Notes: generated by a model from the sequence alone, not told the origin. Counted from the stretch's first letter, positions 21,095 to 32,615 are shown. The stretch: DNA of 64,000 nt from Megamerina dolium (GCA_963854835.1 OY978530.1:10455872-10519871); one strand, 5' to 3'. Numbers and translations: made by a program.

Positions 21095-21888
21095 ATCCCT
21101 CTTCTTGTCGTGATGGAAATGGGAATCTGGTTACAGATGTCCAGAGTGTACTGAGCCTATGGAGGGAACACTTCTTGACGTTACTGAATGCGATGCTACG
21201 AACAATTTCGCCAGTGGAGGAGATTGCCCGATAACCCCAATTACAGATGATGGTGTTGATATTCCACCACTCGACTATGAAGAGGTTGAAACGGCCATTT
21301 TAAGGCTGAAGAACAACAAAGCTGCAGGTGCTAATGGCCTGCCTGCCGAGTTGTTTAAGACCGGAGGCGATGAGCTGCTCACCCGCATGCACCAGCTCAT
21401 AAGCAGAATATGGTCGGATGAAAGCATGCCTGATGATTGGAGGCTCAGTGTTCTCTGTCCTGTACATAAAAAAGGAGAACCAACACAATTTGCGCCAACT
21501 ACCGTGGAATACGTCCCCTGAGCATCGCATACAAGGTTCTATCGAGCGTACTGTGTGAAAGGTTGAAGCGTATGCTCAGCAACCTGATTTTACCGTATCA
21601 GTCCAATCAGGTTCCACTGCACAACTCCTATTGTGCAGTGAAAATTGGGAAGGACCTCTCTGCACCGTTTAATACCGAACGGGGTTTCAGACAAGGAGAT
21701 TCGTTATCGTGCGACTTCTTCAATCTTATTATGCAGAAAATAATACAAGCTGCTGATCTACGATATAATGGCACTATCTTCAACAAAAGTGTCATGCTGC
21801 TGGCATACGCCGACGATATTGACATAATCGGCATGAACACGCGGGCAGTCAGTGCAGAATTCTCAGAGTTAGAAAGAGAGTCGCATAT
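21095..21888 (+). pseudogene. RTE LINE fragment (copy B), head to head with copy A
   Basis: The plus strand begins inside the linker (SSCRDGNGNLVTDVQSVL), passes through the RT start (LPAELFKTGGDELLTRMHQL), has a deletion around PYQSNQVPLHNSY that removes the palm start, then FRQGDSLSCDFFNLIMQKII and AYADDIDIIGMNTRAV, stopping at ELERES. It lacks both element ends. Frame breaks occur near 21230 and 21500. It abuts the 5' end of copy A on the left and the inverted part of copy C on the right. Confidence 0.88.
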
Positions 21889-23345
21889 CGGCATATAGCT
21901 CGTACAGCTCATGGTTGTACCTTATTCGGTACTCGCCACCAACGCAAATAGGTCCAAAGATCCTGCGTAGGACCTTTCTCTCGAAAACTCCAAGCATTCG
22001 CTCATCCGAGATGGAAATTGTCCAGGCTTCAGCGCCATATGTTAGGACAGGCATGATGAGAGACTTGTAGAGTATAGTTTTCGTTCTTCGAGAGAGGGCT
22101 CGACTTTTCAATTGCTTACTCAGCCCAAAGTAACACCTGTTAGCAAGAGTTATCCTACGCATGATCTCCAAGCTGACGTCATTACTGCTGTTAATGCTGG
22201 TTCCAAGATAGACAAAGTCCCTTACTACTTCAAAAGCGTAGTTGTCAACAGTGACGTGCTGTCCAAGACGCCGGGACTCTTTGTTTGTTGACACTAGATA
22301 CTTCGTCTTGCCCTCGTTCACCGTGAGACCCATCCGACGCGACTCTCTTTCCAACTCTGAGAATGCTGCACTGACTGCTCGCGTGTTCATGCCGATTATG
22401 TCAATATCGTCGGCATACGCTAACAGCATGACACTTTTGTTGAAGATAGTGCCATTATGTCGTAGATCAGCAGCTCGTATTATTTTCTCCATAAGAAGAT
22501 TGAAGAAGTCGCACGATAACGAATCACCTTGTCTGAAACCCCGTTCGGTATTAAACGGTGCGGAGAGGTCCTTCCCAATTTTCACTGCACAACGAGAGTT
22601 ATGCAGTGTCATTCTACAAAGTCGAATGAGCTTTGCAGGAATACCGAACTCAGACATTGTTGCGTAGAGGTAATCCCTTACCGGACTGTCGAAAGCGGCT
22701 TTATAATCAACAAATAGGTGGTGTGTGTCGATCTGTTTTTCTTGGGTCTTCTCCAGGATTTGGCGCAGTGTGAAAATCTGGTCGATGGTGGATTTACCAG
22801 GTCTGAAGCCACACTGATAAGGTCCAATCAGGTTGCTGAGCATAGGCTTCAACCTTTCACACAGTACGCTCGATAGAACCTTGTATGCGATGCTCAGGAG
22901 ACTTATTCCACGGTAGTTGGCGCAAATTGTGGGGTCTCCTTTTTTATGTACAGGACAGAGAACACTGAGCCTCCAATCATCAGGCATGCTTTCATCCGAC
23001 CATATTCTGCTTATGAGCTGGTGCATGCGGGTGAGCAGCTCATCGCCTCCGTAAGTAAAGCGTAAGTAAGTAAAGCGCATCAAAATCCAGCGGCTGCGCT
23101 GGCTATGTCATGTCGAGCGAATGGAAGAACACGTTCCAGCTAAGAAGGTGTTATATTCGGAACCCGCTGGACGACGACGCAGAAGAGGAAGACCTAACAT
23201 CCGGTGGAAAGACCAAGTACTGGGGAACCTGACGGCACTTAAAATTTCTAACTGGCGCCAGCTAGCGAAGAACAGAGATGGCTGGCGAAGCATGTTATTT
23301 TCGGCCTAAATCGATATTCGGTTGTTATGGCCACATAAGTAAGTA
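21889..23345. mobile_element. RTE LINE copy C with inverted 5' part (twin-priming structure)
   Basis: 21889-23055 is on the minus strand and encodes a long uninterrupted RT (frame 21869-23083) from GGDELLTRMHQLISRIW through GFRPGKSTIDQI, FRQGDSLSCDFFN, AYADDIDIIG and the thumb to HELYELYAD. From about 23070 the orientation flips: plus strand 23070-23345 continues the protein exactly where the inverted part stopped (KRIKIQ..., ERMEEHVPAKKVLYSEP, NLTALKISNWRQ) and ends in the (GTAA)n tail. The junction (23053-23075) carries extra GTAAGTAAAGC copies. This is the classic layout of a twin-primed LINE insertion. The RT keeps the YADD catalytic motif but the gene is split. Confidence 0.85.
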
Positions 23346-23349
23346 AGTA

Positions 23350-23900
23350 AGTAATTTAATATGTATGATATTTACGTGAGAGCAGATTTTCGGTAAATTA
23401 TTGTTGTTAACGTCAGTAATTTTTCAAATGCTACCTGTACGTTTGTTTTGCCAAAAAAAATAGGTACGAACGATTATTTAAAATGAACTTTTTATACACC
23501 TATATTTTACTTAGCAAACGATTTTTAGGATATCATTTTAAGCATTAAAAGCATTATTCGACAATTTTTTTCATTATCGCGAGTACGCAATAAAGTCTCA
23601 TTTTTTAACTAATTTTTAGTTGCTCAAACAGAAAATTGTCTTCATTTATTTCTCCAAAGACGCGGCTTCGAGATATTAAAAAAAAAAAAACGTGTTTTAC
23701 AGCACATGGTGGGTGCCGGAAATAATTGGTAATTTTTCCGGCAATAAAAATTTGCCAAAAATGCTTCTAAGAAAAGCTCTGTGACAGAACTAAGTTAAAG
23801 TGATGGCACAAGGGTTCTGCCGTTCAGAACCGGCTAATATAAGTAGATCCCTTTTTTGACTTTTGGGTATAGGATACTCAACGATTTTCTTTATGTGACA
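23350..23900. other. AT-rich stretch without a recognised feature
   Basis: It lies between the RTE tail and the Gypsy RT remnant. It may be the 3' part of that Gypsy element or unique DNA. A poly-A run is present near 23683-23692. Confidence 0.4.
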
Positions 23901-24341
23901 TTATAACCAAGGTATTAAATTTCACTAAAACCAAACTTACATTTACCCAAGTTCAATTTAAATCCGTAAAGTGAAAGAATTCGAAGTACTTCCTTTAAAA
24001 TATCCATATGGGAATCAAAATCGACAGAAGAACATAAAATGTCATCCATGTAAACTATTATTTTACCAGTGAAATCACGAAAAATCATATTCATAAATCT
24101 CTGGAAGACGGATGGAGCATTTTTCAATCCAAAAAGTACCATAAAGTGTTCAAATTGTCCATCTGGAGTGACAAACGAATTTTCGCCATATTAATCTGAT
24201 AATAGCCAATTTTCAACAAATAATCTATGCAATCGTCAATCAATGGCAATGGAAAAGTATCTCGAAGTGTTATTCGATTTAGTGCCTTGTAATTAATACA
24301 TAATCTCGTCTGATTATTTTTCTTCTGTACCAAAACAATTT
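23900..24341 (-). pseudogene. Gypsy RT remnant, left part of the element in duplicon copy 2
   Basis: The minus strand reads VQKKNNQTRLCINYKALNRI, TLRDTFPLPLIDDCIDYLL, then VLFGLKNAPSVFQRFMNMIF, GKIIVYMDDILCSS and FKLNLGKCKFGF. These are RT palm blocks with the YMDD catalytic motif of Ty3/Gypsy. One frame break lies near 24130. It joins, across the RTE insertion 24342-27605, to the PR and Gag parts at 27606-29029. This RT portion is missing from copy 1, which starts at 2195 (equivalent to 24276). RNase H and integrase are absent to the left. Confidence 0.9.
24329..24341. repeat. Target site duplication of RTE copy D (left copy)
   Basis: ACCAAAACAATTT here and at 27606-27618 flank the RTE. Duplicon copy 1 has this sequence once (about 2248-2260), so the pre-insertion state is known. 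Confidence 0.9.
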
Positions 24342-24430
24342 ACTTACTTATGTGGCCATAACAACCGAATATCGATTTAGGCCGAAAATAACATGCTTCG
24401 CCAGCCATCTCTGTTCTTCGCTAGCTGGCG

Positions 24431-25966
24431 CTAGTTAGAAATTCCAAGCGCCGTCAGGTTCTCCAGTACTTGGTCTTTCCACCGGAGGTTTGGTCTTCCT
24501 CTTCTGCGTCGTCCTCCAGCGGGTTCCGAATATAACACCTTCTTAGCTGGAGCGTGTTCTTCCATTCGCTCGACATGACCTAGCCAGCGCAGCCGCTGGA
24601 TTTTGATGCGCTTTACTATGTCAATATCGGCATATAGCTCGTACAGCTCATGGTTGTATCTTATTCGGTACTCGCCACCAACGCAAATTGGTCCAAAGAT
24701 CCTGCGTAGGACCTTTCTCTCGAAAACTCCAAGCATTCGCTCATCCGAGATGGAAATTGTCCAGGTTTCAGCGCCATATGTTAGGACAGGCATGATGAGA
24801 GACTTGTAGAGTGTAGTTTTCGTTCTTCGAGAGAGGGCTCGACTTTTCAATTGCTTACTCAGCCCAAAGTAACACCTGTTAGCAAGAGTTATCCTACGCA
24901 TGATCTCCAAGCTGACGTCATTACTGCTGTTAATGCTGGTTCCAAGATAGACAAAGTCCCTTACTACTTCAAAAGCGTAGTTGTCAACAGTGACGTGCTG
25001 TCCAAGACGCCGGGACTCTTTGTTTGTTGACACTAGATACTTCGTCTTGCCCTCGTTCACTGTGAGACCCATCCGACGCGACTCTCTTTCCAACTCTGAG
25101 AATGCTGCACTGACTGCTCGCGTGTTCATGCCGATTATGTCAATATCGTCGGCATGCTAACAGCATGACACTTTTGTTGAAGATAGTGCCATTATGTCGT
25201 AGATTAGCAGCTCGTATTATTTTCTCCATAACGAATCACCTTGTCTGAAACCCCGTTCGGTATTAAACGGTGCGGAGAGGTCCTTCCCAATTTTTACTGC
25301 ACAACGGGAGTTTTGCAGTGTCATTCTACAAAGTCGAATGAGCTTTGCAGGAATACCGAACTCAGATATTGTTGCGTAGAAGTAATCCCTTACCGTACTG
25401 TCGAAAGCGGCTTTATAATCAACAAATAGGTGGTGTGTGTCGATCTGTTTTTCTTGGGTCTTCTCCAGGATTTGGCGCAGTGTGAAAATCTGGTCGATGG
25501 TGGATTTACCAGGTCTGAAGCCACACTGATAAGGTCCAATCAGGTTGCTGAGCATAGGCTTCAACCTTTCACACAGTACGCTCGATAGAACCTTGTATGC
25601 GATGCTCAGGAGACTTATTCCACGGTAGTTGGCGCAAATTGTGGGGTCTCCGTTTTTATGTACAGGACAGAGAACACTGAGCCTCCAATCATCGGGCATG
25701 CTTTCATCCGACCATATTCTGCTTATGAGCTGGTGCATGCGGGTGAGCAGCTCATCGCCTCCGGTCTTAAACAACTCGGCAGGCAGGCCATCAGCACCTG
25801 CAGTTTTGTTGTTCTTCAGCCTTAAAATGGCCGTTTCAACCTCGTCATAGTCGGGTGGTGGAACATCAACACCATCATCTGTAATTGGGTTATCGGGCAA
25901 TCTCCTCCACTGGCGGAATTGTTCGTAGCATCGCCACTCAGTAACGTGGAGAAGTGTTCCCTCCAT
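24431..25966 (-). pseudogene. RTE reverse transcriptase remnant of copy D
   Basis: Two pieces. 25966-25217 runs from the RT entry (DEVETAILRLKNNKTAGADG, LPAELFKTGGDELL) through CGFRPGKSTIDQIFTLRQIL and HHLFVDYKAAFDS to FRQGDSL, where a deletion breaks it. 25129-24431 carries the thumb and the C-terminal region (MGLTVNEGKTKYLV, RITLANRCYFGLSKQL, LTYGAETWTISISDERML, RWKDQVLENL). The catalytic YADD strand between them is deleted by 2 bp and frameshifted. Confidence 0.9.
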
Positions 25967-26127
25967 AGGCTCAGTACACTCTGGACATCTGTAACCAGAT
26001 TCCCAATTCCATCACGAAAAGAAGAGGCTCCGGGATTTAAACCTCCACTTAGGCGCTTGATCTTTTCGAAGAATTTTCGAGTCTCATTCTTGTCGGTACA
26101 CATCTCTATCTCCTCACACTCACGTCT

Positions 26128-27327
26128 TTATAACTCCCTCTTCTTGCGCCTGAAAAGACGTCTCTCTGCACTCCTTTTCTCTCTATACCGCTCCTTAACA
26201 GCTCGCGTTGCGCCTGCACGCAGGGTTCTTCTGTAGGCGGCGTCTTTCTCTGCGGTAGCGTCGCGACACTCCTGATCATACCACTCATTCCTCAGAGGCC
26301 GGTAGTAACCGATTACCTCCTCGGCAGCAGTAGTCATGGAGTGGCATATATGTGTCCACCGTGCGCATGTATCATCAAGTGGGGGAGTGTTCTGCATAAG
26401 CAGATCCGATAGTCGAGTGGAAAATGCATCTGCTGTCTCTGGTGATCGCAGCTTACTGACGTCGAGCTTTCTCTGTGTGGGACTTCTCTTGTTATTTGCG
26501 ACACATAAGCGTGTGCGCACCTTAGCTGCAACAAGGTAGTGATCCGAGTCGATGTTGGCACCACGGATCGATTTCACGTCCATCACATTGGAAGCATGCC
26601 TTCCGTCAATCACCACATGATCAATTTGGTTTCTTGTATGATGATCTGGAGACAGCCATGTCGCTTTGTGGATGTCGAGATGATGGAATCTGGTACCACC
26701 AATTACCATGTTTCGTGCTGCGGCGAAGTCGATCAGCCTCATTCCGTTATCGGAGGTGTTCTGGTGGAGGCTGAATTTTCCGACAGTTGGACCAAAGGTA
26801 CCTTCCTTGCCCACCCTGGCATTAAAGTCGCCAAGCACGATTTTGATATCGTGGCGGGGGCAGCGGTCATAAGCTTCTTCGAGGCGCTGAAAGAAGCTCT
26901 CCTTGGTCACATTGTCCTTCTCATCCGTCGGAGCGTGGGCACATATAAGGCTGATGTTGAAAAATTTTGCCTTGATGCGGATTGTGGCCAGCCGTTCATT
27001 CACAGGCGTGAACTGCGAGACAAGATGTCGTAGTCTCTTGCTGACCAAAAATCTACATCCTAATTCGTGCCTTTCAGCATGGTAACTGTAGTAGATGTCA
27101 CAGGACGCTCTTTTGGAGCAGCCCTGTCCTGTCCATCGCATTTCCTGGAGAGCGGTGATGTCAGCTCTGTATTTTTCGAGGACATCAACCAGCTGGATAG
27201 AGGCACCCTCCCTATAAAGGGACCGGACATTCCAGGTGCATATCCGTAAATCATTGTCCTTTTTTCGTTTGCGGGGGTCATCAACAAAAGCGGTAGTCCT
27301 TATCCGAGGCATTTTAGTTTTTTTCAT
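26128..27327 (-). pseudogene. RTE endonuclease-domain frame of copy D (399 codons)
   Basis: The best preserved endonuclease in the window. Exonuclease-endonuclease-phosphatase fold motifs in order: RICTWNVRSLYREG (about 30), ALQEMRWTGQG (about 60, catalytic Glu), ICAHAPTDEKDNV (about 130), IVLGDFNARVGKEG (about 160), NQIDHVVIDGRH (about 230) and DSDHYLVAAKVRTRL (about 260, catalytic Asp-His). A helical linker follows, with EEVIGYYRPLRNEWYDQECR and a Lys/Arg-rich tail. It stops at a TAA where copy A reads on, so the RT is lost from this frame. It would nick target DNA to prime reverse transcription. Confidence 0.9.
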
Positions 27328-27605
27328 TGGGGGGGTTTTTTATGTGGCGGGTCCCAAACCCAACGCACAACCTCTAACCGAGGAGATTTTCGCCACTCAC
27401 TTCAGCCGCCTCCCAGCGGATGCCAGGAAGACGTTGCCCGGTGGTCACCACATGGAGGGCCCCCATTAATAATAATGAAAGCGCCGTCACATAGTACCTA
27501 CATGACAGCCAGTGAGTTGACTTGTGATGAGTTCAACAAGGATTGCGCTAGCCCTACCCAGTTGAGGCAGTTAGACACGTTACCTTGCGAAAACACCACC
27601 AGACC

Positions 27606-27618
27606 ACCAAAACAATTT
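27606..27618. repeat. Target site duplication of RTE copy D (right copy)
   Basis: ACCAAAACAATTT, the partner of 24329-24341. The preceding ACC also occurs at the 5' end of RTE copy A, so up to 3 bp may be microhomology. Confidence 0.88.
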
Positions 27619-28864
27619 GTGAAGCATAAGGCGAATTACTATGTCTGATTGTTCCTTCACGCAGTAGCTTATCAACCATATCACGCAACTCCAATCGTTT
27701 ACAGATGTCTTGGAGCACAATGAAAAGGTAAAATATTCGTAAGGTGTATTTCCATTTCATAATCGTTTTGTATACAAGTTATATTCTTTGGACGTAAACA
27801 TGATTAAGAAATTATTGTCTCAAGTCTCTTTGCATAATCTTTATTTAACTTTGTATCGATATCTAATGCATCATACTCATCGATTTCAATATTAAAAATT
27901 TCAGGTTAATTATTTGGATCACATACCTCAGAAGCCGAACCTAAATCAGATTTTTTTCTTTATTCTCATCACATAATAAATTTTGACTGATAAACTCAGA
28001 GTTCTTTGATTTTTAATAGAAGTTTTTATTTTAATCAATTTATTTTTAGAATAAACAAATTTAGTTGGCTTATGGCCCTTATTTCTACTTTCATTTCCCA
28101 AATTATAAAATCTTAGTTTATTTACTTTACTTTTATTTTTTATTTGTACCAAATGGATGTTAAATTCTTTCAAAAAATCTCTTCCTAAAAGTAATGGCAA
28201 GACCATGAAGAGGTCAGGCAAAACAAGCAAATTAACTTTAGCAATTATATTATTAAATTTAATAAAACAATGCATTTCTCCATGAATTTCCAATTTAGCG
28301 CCCTCCAAACCAGAATACTTTGTTGTAGAGGGTCTGAATTCAACTGAACCTGGCTACCCGTGTCACATAGACACGAAAATTGTTCAAATAATTTATTTTG
28401 AGCTTGAACCAAATCAAAAGTAACTCTTACCAAGTTCACAGCATCAGTTTTTCTTGGATTTGGACAATCTTTGTAAACATGTCCCATTTTCCAACATTTA
28501 AAGCATGAACCCGTTGGACTTTTTGGATATGGACAACTATCCTGATGGTGACCAGTTTTGGAACAATTGTAACATTTAATCACACCAATAGATGTTGATG
28601 TCGTTTTTCAGTGGGGATCCCAGCAGAACTTGAATTTGGCTTTGACCGACTGTTTTCAGCAATTGAATTATTTAGCATGAATCGTGCTTCAAATCGATCC
28701 AATAAATCTTCTAAATCATCCATAGTTTTTGCTGAACTTAGATAAACTGTTTCACTTGATCGTAATCCATCTATGATGTAATCGATTAATTCAACATCAT
28801 AAACACGTCCTTGTGAGGCTATTAATTGCATTTCAATCACATAACGTTTCAAGGTTTCAGCCTT

Positions 28865-28906
28865 CGTATTCCAAACACGAGGTTGGCATCTCGTGTTTGG
28901 AATACG
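28865..28906. repeat. Palindrome, copy 2
   Basis: Identical to 3506-3547: 17-bp arms and an 8-nt spacer. Confidence 0.95.
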
Positions 28907-28938
28907 GACCTCGATTTCAGCATTAACTTCATCCAAAA

Positions 28939-30242
28939 TTGCGTTTTGCCGTCGTACTGGCACTACATTTTCTCTTTTTCCATCACCGTGTGAGTGACGA
29001 AGAACTAATTGATGATAACGAGTTGACAACAGAAGTACCAGCTATAATGGATGTACGTGGGGAATTTGAATTAGAGCATGAATCAGATGCGTCTACGCCT
29101 CCATGTTCAGGGTGTTCATCGTATTCTAAAAAAGCCACTAAGCATATTGCAGAAAAGGATTTTGGTACACCTAATTGGAAGAAAACCAAACGTGTTGATT
29201 TTAATTTCGCTCCGCCTGATGAAGCAGCTATTGAACCACTGCAAAAAAATCATTAAATCTATGAGAGTCTAAGTACAGTTCATGATTATTCTCTTCTGGT
29301 GTCTCTCCTGCTGCTTATTTGACATTTCTCTCAGCTGGAAAAACACCGTTTGAATTGTTTCTATAGTTTTTCGATGAAGAAATAATGGAAAAACTCATCG
29401 TAAAGACAAATATATATGCTCATTAGAATAATTCCGTTATAGATATTAAACAGCAGATGTATCGTTTTATCGGAATTTTGATACTAAGTGGCTATTATAA
29501 AGTACCTCACGTTGAACATTATTGAGTTCACAGAAAACACTTGGTATATATATAGTAAAACAAGCATTATTACGTAATAACTTCCAGTTGATAAAAAATT
29601 CCATTTAATGGATAATAATGGCATTGATGCTGCAGAAAGATTTGCTAAAGTGCGTCCTCTTATTCAGAATTTAAACCGTAAATATATGTGATTTGGCGTT
29701 TTTGAGACATTATTGTCTATTGATGAACAAATAATACCGTATATATATAATACCAAAATATTTATATTTTGGTCGACATGTATATTGTATGCAAAATGCT
29801 TATCCGTAACAAACCAATTCGATTTGGTTTTACGTACTAGACTCTTTGTTATTCTCTGGTTATTTATATGCAATAGCACCATATGTAGGATTGACTGTGC
29901 CATATGATAGGAATATAGGTTAAGGAGCTGCTGTCGAACTATTATTCTTGAAATACGTTATAAATCCAGAACCATGCAATTTATTTATATAATTTCTTTT
30001 CCTCATATTATTTGTTTTGTTTATTGAGCGAAAGACGTTTCAAAGCAACTATAAGAGCAAATCGTTTTAGAGGTGAAGAAAGTTTGCTTAAAAATGGCAA
30101 AGAACTTATAAAACAGAAATATGATTATTGTTACAAGACAAATAACAAGTTTTTTTGGGTCATCGATTTTGATGAATATAGTATCATTTTACAAAAAAAT
30201 TTTGGATTTTATCATGGGCGTGGCACAACTCGTCAAAGTTGA
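28939..30242 (+). pseudogene. Decayed piggyBac-like transposase, uninterrupted copy 2
   Basis: The same gene as 3580-4389 plus 8314-8807, here continuous. The LSIDEQIIPYIYN region (29713 onward) runs on into TKIFIFWST/KYLYFGRH and CMQNAYP-like sequence, then TVPYDRNIG, NPEPCN and LSERRFKATIRANRF ... KYDYCYKTNN. Reading needs several frame changes, so decay happened before duplication. One substitution near the end changes GPGTTRQS to GRGTTRQS between copies. No terminal repeats or flanking TTAA pair were identified. Confidence 0.7.
29745..29748. other. Empty insertion site of the Gag-integrase element
   Basis: ATAT occurs here once in CCGTATATATATAATACC. In copy 1 the same tetranucleotide flanks the element on both sides (4386-4389 and 8310-8313). 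Confidence 0.92.
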
Positions 30243-30943
30243 ATATTTTTCATTATAATAACAAAAATGCCCGATTCTCATTTTAAGGCATGAAGAAGGT
30301 AAAATCGCCATAATTCGGTCTTTAAATATATTTACTTGCTGTTTACTGCCGTTGAACTGGAATACATCACATAATTTTTTGACTTTATAATATTGGACAC
30401 AACAGTTATACCTTTCAACTACATGTGATTTAAAAATACCACTTCAAGGTATGAAAAAAAAATGAAAATGTTAAACTTTATACGTGCAGGGAAAAAAGTC
30501 CCAGTGAGTTCTGAATTAATTATTTTGTATGCTAAAGTATGATCCTCTGACTTTCAGCACGTCCAAACTTTCGACTCTTTGCGAAACTTCTTGGATATAA
30601 ATTTGCTTATGCACGTCATAATTATATGAATATCAAATCAGATGCCTAAAAGTATGGCACATTTCCATTCAAAAAATTATTTGTATGATTTTTGTTTTAT
30701 ACAGGATGATTTTTTAGCACCTTACTCTTTGTTTTGCGGTGTTGCGTTTTTGGCAGCTAAACTGTTTTCGTGTAACATGTTACTTTCAAACATGTTCAGT
30801 TTGGTCTGTAATTTAACCATGAATCGACTTACGACCAACACTTGCAGATTATTGAATTTTATTGTCAAAATTCATGCTTGGTTAAGAAAGTGCATCGTGC
30901 ACTTTATAGAGTTTTGACACCTCGGTGGTTTGCTCAATGCTTT

Positions 30944-30968
30944 CGCAAAAGTTTCTGAAACTTTTGCG
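30944..30968. repeat. 11-bp-arm hairpin present only in copy 2
   Basis: CGCAAAAGTTT, CTG, AAACTTTTGCG. Copy 1 lacks the left arm because of a 40-bp deletion between AGTTT repeats (joint near 9474). Confidence 0.85.
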
Positions 30969-31007
30969 TTTTGCTTCCCTAATCTCTTTATTGTAGAGTG
31001 TTAGAGT

Positions 31008-32599
31008 TATTTTGCCTTACTTGAGAGTGTTTTTGCCAATTTGATCCCGAATTTGATATTTTTAATTGGGGCCGGCCACTAGTTTGGCCGCTAGAAGGCG
31101 CCAAACTTTTGATCCCCAATTATAAAAGTGTCCATAACTTCCGTATAAGTATACTTTTTTTTAAATTTTAAAAACTAAAGTGAAGATCCCGATAAGCATT
31201 ATAGATTTTTAAGCAGGGGCGCCCATTTTTTGCAGTGAAAAACCCCCCAGACAAATTTTCTAAAATTTGAAAAAATGTTGTTTTTCGGGTTTCTGATCTT
31301 CGGAAATGCATTTTGGAGCATTTTGTGTATTTTGGGGGTAAACCACCCCGCCCATTTTTGATCCCCCTAATAGAAACTTGCGAAAAAAGTACCGTCTAAT
31401 ATATCCAATATTTCAAATTTATTATTTAGTACTTTCGTTCAATTTCCAAAATTTCTTTTTCATTTTACGTATAAAAATAATATTTTTTCGTATTCATTTG
31501 CAAATAAAAAATGTATAAAAAATTTTTTTTTCGTATTTATTTGCAAATAGAAAAACCTTTAATATTTTTTTTCGTATTAATTTTTATACTTTAGTTCTAG
31601 TTCCGGACAGAACCCGCGAAAATTTGATTCCACTCATAAAGGAGTGGATCTTGCCAGGTACGACGGTTATGAGTGATTGCAGGAAACCCTATGCCACCTT
31701 AAAGGACGAGGGTTTTCAGCATCTCTCTGTTAACCACTCACTGTCGTTTGTCGACCCTGACACTGGAGCATGTACTAACTCTATTGAGTAGGAGTGGAGG
31801 GCCGACAAACGACAATAAGAGTCGTCGAGTCAAAGACAGCTCTTTTACACAGAATATCTGACGAAATATATGTTTTTTAAGCAATGCCGACTAAGAAAGT
31901 TAGATCCCTTCGCAGAGTTTATGAATGCTACGGGGGCCCTTTATAATCACCTTACTAGGGAATTTAATAATGAAGAAGCGGAAGGAGATGAAGAGGAGCG
32001 AGAGGAAGAAATATTACATTATTAAAGAAGCAACAAGAACAATTTTTTTTAAATATACAAAAAAGAAGTCAACAACACTTATAATAAAATCTAAAAAAAA
32101 AAGCCGTTGAGGGCCGAAGCATTTCGTGTTTTTTGGGGGGTAAACCACCCCGCCCATTTTTGTACCCATTTTATTAAAAACTTGTGTTTAATACTTCTTT
32201 TGGTTTCTTTTCTCTCGATTCAAAAATCGCAACCGCTTCGCTCCAAAAAACAAAAAAGATATATGAACTAAACAGAAATCAAAAAAGTATTAAACTTAAT
32301 TTTTTAATAAAAGGGGTACAAAAATGGGCGGGGTGGTTAACCCCCTTAAAAAACACAAAATGATTCAAAATACATTTCCGAGGTTCAGAAACCCGTTAAC
32401 AAGTTTTTTCCAAATATTAGAAAATTTGCCCGGTTGTGTTATTTACAGGAAAAATGGGTACCCCTGCTTAAAAATCGATAAAGCTTATTAAGTTCTTCAC
32501 TATAGTTTTTAGAATTAAAAAAAAGTTTATTTATACTAGTTGCCTGCCCCAATTAAAAATATCAAATTCGGGGTCCTTGGCAAAAACACTATTAAGTAA
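31008..32599 (+). mobile_element. Merlin-like DNA transposon remnant, copy 2
   Basis: Same as 9521-11112 at offset +21487, with no length difference seen. It has the same long inverted repeats and internal hairpin. The broken transposase is at 31621-32025, with the same two stops, so it was inactive before duplication. Confidence 0.72.
31621..32025 (+). pseudogene. IS1595/ISXO2-like transposase remnant, copy 2
   Basis: Identical in reading to 10134-10538: SDCRKPYATLKDE, VNHSLSFVDPDTG and TNSIE, stops after NSIE and DKRQ, and an acidic tail. Confidence 0.8.
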
Positions 32600-32615
32600 G
32601 ACACATAAAATGCAC

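Larger units (their letters stand above)
24342..27605 (-). mobile_element. RTE-clade LINE copy D, full-length insertion (3264 bp)
   Basis: A full-length-looking RTE on the minus strand, flanked by a 13-bp target duplication and inserted in a Gypsy RT. The 5' leader is about 27605-27328, the ORF starts near 27327, and the 3' end at 24342 has a short (AAGT) tail. Copies A and C match it closely. It is inactive: a nonsense change ends the endonuclease frame at 26128, a 1-bp deletion lies in the linker near 25890, a 25-bp deletion near 25230 removes part of RT, and a 2-bp deletion near 25155 destroys the YADD block. Insertion postdates the duplicon, or is polymorphic between haplotypes. Confidence 0.94.
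27606..29029 (-). pseudogene. Gypsy Gag-PR remnant, duplicon copy 2
   Basis: The same gene as at 2195-3494. Here the Gag piece (28580-29029, 149 codons) stays open because copy 1's 1-bp deletion is absent. Its N-terminal part reads through the palindrome at 28865-28906 and 41 codons of adjoining non-Gag sequence, so those residues are not Gag. Then come two CCHC knuckles and LCDTGSQVQ (28245-28583), the protease block LLLGRDFLKEFNI (27946-28308) and an RT edge (27611-27760) abutting the RTE target duplication. Confidence 0.88.

Noticed and set aside
22242..22667. 141-codon open frame on the plus strand
   Set aside because: It is antisense to the RTE reverse transcriptase and recurs wherever RTE is present (18382-18807 also). 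It is a shadow frame.
26539..27033. 164-codon open frame on the plus strand
   Set aside because: Antisense to the RTE endonuclease of copy D; the equivalent occurs in copy A.
28580..29029. 149-codon Gag frame taken as a longer native Gag
   Set aside because: Its first 40 or so codons run through the palindrome and into the neighbouring piggyBac-like sequence, so they are not Gag.
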